Shown: piece by piece, positions 13,817 through 23,788 of the stretch
Layout: each line of letters opens with the position of its first letter
Numbering within the stretch: the stretch's first letter is position 1
Origin: Mastigias papua
Lineage: Eukaryota > Cnidaria > Scyphozoa > Rhizostomeae > Mastigiidae
Direction: 5' to 3'
Assembly (NCBI GenBank): GCA_964019165.1
Contig: OZ025278.1
Location: 12,526,786-12,590,785 of the forward strand
Length of the DNA: 64,000 bases
Notes under the pieces: model-generated
Seen by the model: the letters and a program-made list of their open reading frames with translations, nothing else
Told to the model about the DNA's origin: nothing
Databases searched by the model: none
Program-made: the position numbers and the translations under genes

Positions 13817-13840
13817 CGGGCAACTAAAACAAGTTGCCCG
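13817..13840. repeat. Perfect 9-bp hairpin
   Basis: CGGGCAACT, a 6-base loop AAAACA, and AGTTGCCCG form a perfect stem in otherwise unremarkable sequence. Role unknown. Confidence 0.6.
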
Positions 13841-14097
13841 TGCAAAGGAGGTTGCTCCTCCCCGCTCTGTAATTTAATCGGTATTAGCGCTTTCAGTTTA
13901 CGTTAGAAGGTCTTCTACGGAAGAGAAGCTAGCATACGATCCACACGAGAAACCTTAAAAAACTACTGCAAGGGTTCCATAAACACTTATCCTCTACCAA
14001 TCCATCCTTCTTGTTGGTCCTCTTTGAACGTAAAACCGTAAATAATAACCCTTGATTTAAGGATTTCCTCCAAATACCAAAAACGAGGACAGTGAGA

Positions 14098-14456
14098 TAC
14101 ACGTATTTTTTTTATAAGAAAACCACTTTTTTGTCTGAGCCTGAATTTCCTTAACTTTTCCCGAAAATAAGGCTGAAATTGTCTTAAGATTTTCTTAACT
14201 TTTACAGGAGTAAACTGGCTAGAAGAGGTTATCATTATTTTTTATAAAAAGTTTGATCTTTGCTAACCAAGATAATCAAAGAAACGTTTTGATCTTTGTA
14301 AAGGAGCTTGCAAATAATGACCTAGTATCAATTTATCGCATGTAAAAAGGTGAATTTTGAAACTGAAGTCTCGTGAGTTTCTTAACATTTTCTTAAGATT
14401 TTGGCCATTTGAGCCTCATTTTGTTATAAAATTTTTTCTTATAAAAAAATCGTCTA
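14098..14456. mobile_element. Miniature inverted-repeat element, TACACG family, copy 2
   Basis: 359 bases, with ends TACACGTATTTTTTTTATAA and, inverted, TTCTTATAAAAAAATCGTCTA. The interior aligns along its length with the copy at 2445-2795 in the same orientation. No coding capacity. Confidence 0.8.
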
Positions 14457-15462
14457 CGGGGAAGACTTATTAAAATTTAGAGGAAGTATACATTGGAACC
14501 TGATGCCATAGACAGCAGTGTTAATTTTTCAACACTGCATAAAACATTGGACGGGAACCACATGCTATTGCATTATATGCAGGTAAAAGAATTTGCAAAT
14601 AAGACCAGTTGGCCTGTATTTGTTAGCTAACTATTTCTTTAACAAACGTTAAATAAATATATATTATTAGTCCGAAAAGATTGTTAAAGGAGGGATGGTC
14701 GAGGAACATGAGCGTCCGATACCTACAACACATCCCATTTAGCAAGTGCAAAATATAGCTTCTGACGCTTAAAGGCCAGCTCGTGCTCTTCACGTGGCAG
14801 AATTGCCTGGAACTAACAGAAAGGCAAGATTCTGGCAACTCTTCTCAATGCTGGAGGATCTAAAATTTGACAAACCCACATCAAAATACATAATCAAGAA
14901 AATCACGAACATAGGGATCAGCTGCAGCTATTATGCATTTTAGTTAGAAACAGGCCCTGGATCAACCAGAACCACTGTTTTGATATACATGCTTCGTCTA
15001 CTACACGTAGAATTGGCCAATGGCCGATTTTTCACTACCTAGTATGATTAAACAAGCAAAATAAGTAAAATATATATTCATTTACATGAGGTTTACAAAA
15101 TTTTTAGCATTATCGTATCGTTATTCGGTGAGATGAAACATGAAGAGTATTCCAGGAAGGTCATAGGCAACATATAAATATTTCTGTATGTCTAGAACTC
15201 AAAAATCAAGACTTTAATTTTGGATTCAAGCTACTCTGGACGTGCACACTTCACCACGAGAAAAACTTCTCTAAGCAGTTTTGCTGTCAAAAGAAGCATA
15301 CTATATCAAGCACCCATCAGACAGTTGCACTGTATAGAGCATGTAAAATGAAGAGGCGGATGTGAATTGGGAACAAAATGATGTAAAAGCACATAGGGAA
15401 ACGTGAAAAAACAGAGCTACACGAAACAAATTGATATGCTGATCAGCAGAAATTGACTGAAA

Positions 15463-16650
15463 TTGTTATTGCCAGTTCATAATCTGCTATTAATTAGGGA
15501 CGAAAATTTACAGGATATGGTGGTATGCCTTAATCTTAACAAAGATGTATTTCACAGAGCAGACACTATAACACCATTCTCTGAAATAATGGCTGGACTG
15601 GGAGTAGATGAAACCATAGAGCGAAAGATACATAGGCCCACCGTCTCAAAACAAAATGATTAAGCTCTTAGGCCAGAACAAGCGAGAAAGAGTTAAACAC
15701 GAAATTAATTCTGCAAAAACTCTTTTGCTTCTGCTAATGCAACAACAGATGTTAGAAATCAAGACAAAAAATGATTGCTGTGGGATGATTTGCAGCCAAA
15801 AAAGGATTTGCAGATATCAGTTATAAAAAATAAAGGCATTCGAAGAAAATAGTGAAACAAGACTTCGTACTGCATTCGGAATTCTTCTGAATCCAATGAC
15901 TTTGATGTTACTTAACAATGCTTTCAAACATGATTTTGCATATCAATGGAGAGAGTCAAAGGTGCATTGAAGATATTGCAGGGCATTTTCCACAGACTAA
16001 TGCTCCTTGTCAGTTGCACCGATCAAACACATGTAATGAGCACAGCGCAAAGAAGAGTGACAAATATCGTCATTGTACGAGATGATGGAAGATTTACATG
16101 CACTTCTATCAAAATACACTGAAGCTGTACAGTAAGGCCCGAGCTGCGCACCCAAAACTATTGAACAACTTTCTGATGACAGAAAAACAGAACTGCAAGT
16201 GAAGGTAAAAAGAGTTGAACACTTCTGATACTTTGAAGTTATTTGAAGAAACCGCACACAAAGCTGAATTTGTGGAAATGGTAATGCAATGGCAAATGAA
16301 GTCGTTAGGAGGTGCGCTACTTCCACCACTAACAGAATCAAGCACCAACACACCCCGAGCTCAATGTGAGCTGTTTCCATCCGGTATTCAAATTGGCTCA
16401 GATGTATTTCCATTAGAGTCTGACGTTTTGCAATACTTTATTCGCAGTAACAGCAGTCAACACAAGTTTCCATACGAGGAGTTGCGAATGTTGCATTCGA
16501 AAGCTGTAAACTGTAAATCACGGCGAATTCACAAAAGTATTTTCAGGGTGAATCTGACGTTTAGCATACACCCAAGATTTTTCGTCTGCAATATTTTCTG
16601 TGCCACAAGCATGAATCGCGCAATGTCCTCTGCGCGAAAAACGTCTTGAG
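15463..16650 (+). other. Degenerate reading frames, unrecognised
   Basis: Two plus-strand frames (about 15463-15663, 66 residues; 16215-16649, 144 residues) are separated by frame changes and stops. Neither resembles a family I know. They could be the decayed remains of a transposon gene or simply chance frames. I see no splice structure linking them to a neighbouring gene. Confidence 0.2.
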
Positions 16651-17882
16651 TAGGACGTAAAGGGTTTGAATCATAAGCAGAAAGTAGGGTATATTAGCGA
16701 TCAACTTTGCAAAATGCCACTTGGTTGTGGTCACTTCAAAACTAGTTGCGCCACAGAGATGCGCCAAAATTGCTTGCAGCATACTCTTAGATCCCCAATA
16801 AATGCGGGGGGGGGGGAGGATGCTTATTAATATTTCATGCTTTTCCAATCCCTAATAGCTAATTAGGACCCCAATTTATTTCAAGGAATGAAAAATGGTT
16901 TGGAGGCTTTTCCTTATAAAGAAAAGAAATTTCTTCTTTTACTACGGTGACAGTGTTTCTTTCACCAGCAGAGTGTCTTGATGCTTGCCAGAAGCGCAAT
17001 AAACAGTTTAAATTGCCATTAAATTTTAGATAGATTTCCGACCCCCCTCCCCGTTTATTAGAAACCTAAGGGTACATAGGTCTGTGCCCAAACGTTGAGA
17101 CAAAACACCTCCGATTTGACACTGAGCCGCTGTCAGAGAGCTGCTCAGCAGGGTGCTATATGGAAGAAAGATCAGGGGGCGGCGCTAGAAGAATATGTTG
17201 GGCTTCGAGAAGAATAAAGCCCAGGAAATAGTCTCATGAAGATATTTTTAGAGTTCGTACGTCCAGAAGCGCCGTATTGACAATTATTATACACAAAAAC
17301 CATTTATTTTGAATAATAAAGTTTATCATTTAATGTAAAAGTACCATCTCATACAGTGGAATATATCGTTTCCAGATATAAGTAAATATAATATAATCAA
17401 GTATAGAGATAATTAATATTTAAATAGCAAATGAAATAAGAAAGGTCAAATTCTGGGGAATAACTGGGGGTTGCAGCCCCCCCCCCCAGAAGTACAAAAA
17501 CTAACTAGGGACTTCGCCCTCTTGAGCTCATCCAGCTCTAAACCGCTGATTTAATAGCCTCTAAACCAAGGCTCAAGGCATGCTTCCATGGAGCCGCATA
17601 GAACAGACGGCGCTCGAAAGACAAGAAGACAAAGTGATCGAAAGCGGAAGTCGCAGCTGGTAATGGCAGATTGTGTACTAGAGAACTGGCATAGGACAAA
17701 TGCGTAGGTTGAAGACAGAGGGGTGAAAGAGGCGTTGCCGAAGAGACAGGCCAAGGACAGTGCAAGGACCTGATACGTGTGACTCGAACAAAAGTCAGAG
17801 GATAGCTACACAAAGCTAAAAAGGGAAAGACAGTAAATAGCATTGAGTGAAAAGAGGCGGTGACTGGTGTCCAAGTAGAACT

Positions 17883-18608
17883 ATGTCTTCGTGGTCTTGC
17901 GATCCAGTTAAAATAAATTTTTTGACATACGCTGGGACGTCAGCACTGTTTACGGCAGTGTTTTTCATTGACATGCCACACATCCCATACCCACTGCAAG
18001 GCTGCCTGTTGAACTCCCAGGGCTCTGAGTCATCGAAAAATGTCAGATATCTTGCTCTCGCTTTGTGGAATATCCACTTTTTGAGGCGCACTATTGAAGT
18101 TTTATTCGTTCACATTTACAAGCGCAGAATGCCGCTCGTTGAATGCATCGGAGCACCGATTTATTACTGGTTTTTGGCTTTGATTATTGCATGGTCAATC
18201 GACGGGGATTATTTCCAAAACCCGCCACTTATTTCAGTAATAATAGGGGCGGTAATCTTTGTCTTCGGGGAGACCGGTAACGCCGTCTGCCATTTGAAGT
18301 TGCGATTCTTCAGAACACAGCAGCAAGATGCCTCGCTCATTTCACCAGAGACTGGTCACATAATGCCACATGGGATGTTTTTTGATAGCATTTCGTGCCC
18401 GCACTATACGTTTGAAATCACGACATGGACTGGGTTTTTCTTGGTAGTTTGGACATTACCTGCTGGGCTACTCCTTTTGTTTACCATCATAACCTTAGCA
18501 TTCTATGCGGACAAGAAGCATACGGCATATGTCAGTGAGTTTGATGGCGAATACGACAGGCCACTTTATCCAGAGTCGAGAAAGAGACTTATTCCATTTG
18601 TCTTCTAA
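17883..18608 (+). CDS. TECR-like trans-2-enoyl-CoA reductase (steroid 5-alpha-reductase family)
   Basis: A single-exon protein of 241 residues in the 3-oxo-5-alpha-steroid 4-dehydrogenase C-terminal family. It is closest to TECR/Tsc13, the ER-membrane reductase for the last step of very-long-chain fatty-acid elongation. Seen directly: the family block HFLRRTIEVLFVH (~65-77), several hydrophobic membrane segments, the S-C-P-H-Y-T-F-E motif (~171-178) that in TECR reads SCPNYTYE and includes a conserved Tyr, and the C-terminal RKRLIPFVF, matching TECR's ending ..PIIPFLL. The start ATG at 17883 has A at -3; the frame stays open 12 codons further upstream but has no ATG. Compared with human TECR (~308 residues) it lacks the N-terminal ubiquitin-like domain, so it is either a short paralogue or has an unseen 5' exon. 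Being intronless, it may descend from a retrocopy, though the frame is intact. Confidence 0.85.
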   Translation: MSSWSCDPVKINFLTYAGTSALFTAVFFIDMPHIPYPLQGCLLNSQGSESSKNVRYLALALWNIHFLRRTIEVLFVHIYKRRMPLVECIGAPIYYWFLALIIAWSIDGDYFQNPPLISVIIGAVIFVFGETGNAVCHLKLRFFRTQQQDASLISPETGHIMPHGMFFDSISCPHYTFEITTWTGFFLVVWTLPAGLLLLFTIITLAFYADKKHTAYVSEFDGEYDRPLYPESRKRLIPFVF

Positions 18609-20398
18609 GTTTTGAGATGGGATATCATGCTATGTATTGTCTGTTACATTAGGCCCAGCATCCAATCAGAATAGGTGCTACATGTTTTTTTATAAGGAAC
18701 CTAAACACGTAGACTGCGAAAGAGTCTAAGGAGCTTTTATTACTTACGACAAAAACCCCATGGAACAGTAGTGATTCAAAGGGAGGGGGTGGCGGGGGTC
18801 CATGGCCCCCAGAACAAGAAGTCATCATGATTTTACTATCCCCTTTGAGTCAATATATGATGTTTTGCCCAAATGCCCCCCCCCCCAATGCTCCGTACTA
18901 GATCTGCCAATGCAAAGGAACCAAATTGGACTATATTTATGACTGCAAACAAACAATTGAGAATCAAGATGCCATATTTTCATTAATTGTGTGTAATCCT
19001 TTTAGCATGCAGTTTACAGGCAAGTTTCTGTTGAAATTTGTAGTATCCATAGTACCCTGGCCAGTTACAATGCATATAGCACTCAATTTTGCAGTTAAAA
19101 TTAAGGATCCATTAAGGACCTTTTATTATAATTAAAATGTTGCCAAAATAGGTCTAAAACTAAGGAGCTTTCAAAACTAGGACTTGTGCTAGGTGCCTTA
19201 GGAAAGAAATGTGCATCTACTAAACAGTTTCTCCATTTTCAATGTTGTTTGAGGATAGTCAGTTGTATGTTTGTGATTGCTTGCTTCTAGAAGAATGTTG
19301 ATTTACTATACCCAGGTGCTCAACTTTGAATATTGTAGAATGGGGGTTTAATCATGCACCATGGAAGAGGGTTACAAAATTATTTATATATTTGCTTGCA
19401 TGTATGTGCTTCTCAGCCCCCCTTCCCACCAATCCAAACTTCTCTCCACTGCCCATGGGTCTAATCTTCAAAAATGAAAATATTGTAAAGAGGATGTAGC
19501 TAGTATTTTAAAATATCTCCTATCATTTAGACCCCACAGGACCCCAAAGTTGTGCACCTGATACCTTTTGAGGTTGTAATTTGAATAGAGATTTACTGCC
19601 ATAGTCATTTTGTGATCAGAATTATTGACCCCCCTAGTAATACAACAAAACCCACAAAACCTGTATATATATATATTCCCAACAACTTCAAACTTTATTA
19701 GAAACTTTAGTGTATCTTGCCTAGGTCTAGAGCTGTGGTTGTTCAGAGCATTGGTGGTCTTAACCCCACTGGAGACATTGCATCCCCCAGTTCTATATGT
19801 GCATTCACTAGGCCCTTTTAATTGGAAATATAAAATCTGACAATTCTCATATTCAAAATCTTCATTGTATATGTTCTATTAGTGATCATGTGCATCAGGT
19901 GTCAACAACAGGCCTCTCTGGAAGGATTTTAGCAGGCGCATGATCAATTGTGCACCTCCTGGTGAAATGTCTCATTATGGTGTGCAATTTATGTCCACCC
20001 TTTATTGTCAAGGTGCTCAATCCATTGAATTGCCAAGAATAAGGGACATTATGAAACACACACCTTGTTGCATCATAGGGTGTGCCAAGGTGTGTGATTG
20101 TGTGCCTTTAATGGGGAGATCTGGTTAAGACCTCTGCCAAACCCCTTAGACTGAATCATCAAACCCTTTGGGTTCAATCAAACCCAGGTTAAAAGCCACT
20201 GTTCTATAGAGACTAGCAATGCTAAGTTGCCAATGACAGATAGTAACTTCTAGAGTTGATCATGTTGCAATAAAATATATTAAATATTATAGGAGTAATG
20301 CATGATTTTTTTCTTAAATAGATTAAAGCTACCTTGAGATTCAGAATTAGAGAAAAAAGAAAAAGTAAACACATACCATTGTATGAATATCACATCCT
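18609..20398. other. Intergenic region with a hAT-like miniature element
   Basis: No gene seen between the convergent TECR-like and SWSAP1-like genes. It contains C/G-rich patches around 18780-18900 (CCATGGCCCCCAGA and poly-C) of the sort found in repeat remnants, a short (TA) run at ~19662, and a candidate element at 19749-20201. Confidence 0.5.
19749..20201. mobile_element. Candidate hAT-like miniature element
   Basis: The right end reads GGTTAAAAGCCACTG and the left end reads CATTGGTGGTCTTAACCCC; as inverted repeats they resemble degenerate hAT termini (CAGTGG...). Interior has no intact transposase. The flanks (TTCAGAG / TTCTATAG) are only weakly similar, so the boundary call is tentative. 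Confidence 0.4.
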
Positions 20399-23361
20399 CT
20401 ACTTTGCTGTGTAGAGTTCTATTTTCTGATTGCCAATAAAATACTCTAGACAGTGTTGTTCCATTTCTCCATTTGAAGCTTCTTGCTCAATGAGTGCCAG
20501 AAATGAGTCAGTGATTGGGCCATTTTTCAATGTAATAAAGTCATTGAACCACAAACTTAGGACAGACTTATTTGGGATCTGTGAAGTATTCTCATTTGTA
20601 GTTTGCATGGAACAAACCACAGAGCATAGTGGAGAATCATTTTTTCGATCATTCCTGAAACAGAATGGGGTGGAAATGAAAATTTTAAGTCTTATAAGAC
20701 AATTGCTGTTATAGAACTGTTCATAATTTGGCATATGATATTTTTTATACTTACCAAGAAACACCTCTGATAATTTTTTACCGTTAGAAATACTGTGCCT
20801 TCAACTTTAAGAGTAGCATTTCAGGAAAATGAGGCAATACTAGCTTTGGAATTACAACTAACCCAAGGGCCCTTCCAAAACCATTGTTCCATTTTTAGGG
20901 GTATGGTATGTTTATGGGTCAGACTGTACTAAACACTTTCAAACAATTTGATCTGATTTCATAGGCAATTCAAAGCAAAATATGTCAGGTCTCTTTATAT
21001 GGAATATTTGCTGTACTATAGGCAGGGTTGCCTGCAACCCCAAAGGTTGCACTGTCCAATTCTGCTTTGCTTCTGTGAGGTGAGTGCCTATTATCTTTAA
21101 AGAGCAAATTGCATTTTGAGGACATGAGGAAGATACATCTGTTTAAACTGGGTCAACATAATGAAAACCCTTTGCAGAAATACTAGAAATTGATCCCACA
21201 GATCAAAGAAACAGGACTTCAAAGCCCAATCAAATAAAGCATACTAGGAAAAAATGCTCACTATAGATACAGACTAAAAGATCCTCACTGCATTTGGCTT
21301 AGAAAGGCAGCAGCATCAAGCAAAAATGTGTAAATTCTAGCAAGCAATGCCAGTTCATTGTGCTTCTCTGCTTGACTGTAATAGTGGTCTATATCATCGA
21401 CAACCATAAGTCTTATTGGGTCCTTTTGCTTTGTATGTATTGAGGCCATAAACTCAAGATATTCCTTTTTTGTTGCCAAATAAACCATTTGGATTCTTTT
21501 CAGTATGTCCACAGAAGGGTATTTGCAACCACTCAGCACCATTGGTAATCTGGTGACTTTAGTTGGGGAAATAAAGAGCACCATATGACCCTTTTCAGCA
21601 TACTGAAAAGCAACCTGCAAAAGATGAACATACACCACTTGAAAAGGGAAGAGCATGGGTATGTGAAAAGAGAATCAATCTCTTCCATGCTACAAAACTC
21701 TCCCATCAATAATTAATATACTATTGATGTAGGACACATCACATTGTGCCCAGAGTGAGAATTTATTATTTTGATGTGTCTCAATTATCTCCTAATTTAT
21801 TGATATCTGAATATTCTATTAATTGGAGGTTGCAATGCAAATAACTGCAGGTCACAATAATGTATGGCTGAAGTTTTACAGACCTTTAAAGTTGACTTAA
21901 TTTATTAACATGTCAGTATGCTGCCAAATTTCTCCAAATTTTGAGAAATATAGCTCATTGGCAAATCAGCATAGAATTTGACTGGCAAAAGATTTAAAGT
22001 TATTTTCCCCTACAACACTATCTTTAATTGTCTCTCAAGATTTAATAACAGCTAAACAGCAAATTTAAAAAAATCCAAAAATGTTTGATTTTCTCAGGTA
22101 TATGTGAGATTTTAAGTCTATGTCATTGCTTTTGCCTGAACCATGAAATGGCTACCAGTTTTTAAAAACTTGGCAAATTATTGCAATACAGTGGCTAATA
22201 TATTCATACAATGTTGGTTTTCAGGAAACAGACTAAAATAGAATCAGTTAAAAGGCAGTAAAAGCTGATTCAGGGACTGCAGAGAAAATTTCATACTTTT
22301 CCAGATAATAGATGAATTTGATGGCAGACTCTCTAAAGTTGAAAAAAATTGCGCATCTGCAAAATTAGCATAATATATTGAAATGGAGTCAATATGCATT
22401 GAACTGATTCTAGCAGCTTCCTCACTTGAAAAAGAGTGCAAGGTCCTTGTTATACCCTTATGTGTCAAATAAATGTGGTGAGGACACTGTTAACATTGTA
22501 GGTTTGTTTCAATCCCCCAGAAAATATTAGGATCCTTTTTATTGTTTTATGTTTTGTGGAATAGTTCCTCTTATGATAGAATGGTAAGTTGTGGTCAACA
22601 GCGTTTTCCCTGGAAGCTCATTTCAGTAATAAAAATCATTTTTCACGGCTAAAGGTCTTATCTATGAATTTCTATAAGTGTGCAATAGAAATCCTAGATA
22701 AAACATCTTGGGAGCTGTCAGCCAGGGCACAAAGCTAGGGGGATATAAGATGGGCACAGGGGATATTGCCTATTCAGCTAGAATATTTTGCCCCTTTGCC
22801 CCCAAAATTTTAAAGCTGAAAGTATGCTTTTACCTAAAAATCTAAGTAACAGACTGCAGTCATGCTACTGCTTCTACACTTTTCCAGAGCTGGCTTCGTT
22901 ATTTTTTTAGTTTTTTTTAATTTTTGAAGCTGTATTACATTACAGAGCTAACATAACGTTTCACCGAATGGGACAGCAGTTTACAAGGCAGAGCATTGGG
23001 GGTGTCGCACTCCTATACCTGCAGTAAATCCGTCCCTGCCTGTAGGCAGGTCACAACTTCATGAAATCTCATACCAGAACATCCACATCTGGGGTCTCAA
23101 ACCACAGATGATATAAAACTAGGCTACAGAAAGTGCAGTGTTCCACTAAACTGTAGAAGTCAAGATTTTCCCTCCTACCTCAAATAGTAAAGACGTACGG
23201 GCTGATTTTTGAGGCCCAGCCAGGATGGCCTTCAGATAACGGAGCGAATAGTCCACTTGAGTTCTCTCAAGGTCTGCATTTGGTGGGCAACTGGTAGCTG
23301 AACTCAGGGATGCTTTTTCGGCAATACATTTACCATAGGAGAGTCTATTGAATAAATCCAT
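20399..23361 (-). CDS. SWSAP1: SWSAP1-like RAD51-paralogue ATPase (3 exons)
   Basis: Coding exons on the minus strand: 23179-23361, 21289-21614 and 20399-20654 (phases 0 then 2; donors GAG|GTAGGA and CA|GTGAGG; acceptors TTTTGCAG and TTTCAG). The product is ~254 residues; human SWSAP1 is 229. SWSAP1 partners SWS1/ZSWIM7 in homologous recombination, promoting RAD51 filaments. Visible features: a P-loop position LAGPQKSARTSLLFE (G49), a beta strand HMVLFIS after it, a Walker-B-like strand LMVVDD (~130-135), and the helix LLDAAAFLS, which parallels SWSAP1's LLDTAAHFS. The last exon begins with a hydrophobic strand (PLCSVVCSMQT). The Walker A is degenerate (G-P-Q-K-S-A-R-T): the glycine and the lysine of GKT are Ala and Arg. 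The start at 23361 is the first in-frame ATG after an upstream TAG. It is head-to-head with a TMEM205 gene. The family call rests on pattern resemblance, with no search run. Confidence 0.75.
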
Positions 23362-23788
23362 GTGTTGTGTGTCTTCGTAGCATATGCCACTGCTATCTGA
23401 AGGAACATTTCCCGCCAAGATTTCAGACTAGGTCCCAAGCTCCCTATTACTTTGTTTACATGAGGTTCGTTGCTTATCAGGGTATCCCCTGGACGTGAAG
23501 GCCAGCACGAGCATGTAACCATACTTTGCTCTTAACGAGCAGAGTGAACAAATCTTGATTGGCCATTAGCAAAATTAACCGAATAACATCTGTCAGATTT
23601 TACGGTAGGCTTTTGAATGAAGGAAATAGGAATAATGGCTATCTGATTAGCGAATAATTCCCCAAATGACCTTCCAGGTAGCTCTGACCCAGACCTTTAT
23701 GAAACGGAACTCTTTAATTGCTTCCAAGAAGAGTCTAAGACAGTACGAACTCTTGGTTGAAAGAGCAGCTGAATCAGTTTTGTAAATA
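23362..23788. promoter_or_regulatory. Probable bidirectional promoter (SWSAP1 / TMEM205 copy A)
   Basis: Only 427 bases separate the two divergent start codons. The interval contains an inverted CCAAT box (ATTGG at 23558-23562) within ACAAATCTTGATTGG. Both transcripts must initiate here unless untranslated exons lie inside neighbouring introns. Confidence 0.5.

Larger units (their letters stand above)
12784..17882. other. Intergenic region between the giant coiled-coil gene and the TECR-like gene
   Basis: Mostly non-coding. Contents: a possible promoter for the minus-strand giant gene (CCAAT cluster near 13062), a perfect short hairpin (13817-13840), a miniature transposon (14098-14456), degenerate low-homology reading frames between ~15460 and 16650, and homopolymer G/C runs (~16806, ~17480). 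A possible acceptor (TTACCTTTAG) near 12830 could mean the giant gene has a 5' UTR exon further upstream. Confidence 0.6.

Noticed and set aside
17847..17882. A 12-residue N-terminal extension of the TECR-like protein
   Set aside because: It would start at GTG; the first ATG is at 17883 with a good context.
19625..20128. Short plus-strand frames of 60-71 residues
   Set aside because: They fall in a hAT-like element or AT-rich intergenic DNA and match no family.
23146..23427. A longer SWSAP1 N-terminus reading upstream of 23361
   Set aside because: The frame is open only back to a TAG near 23430, and no ATG exists before 23361.
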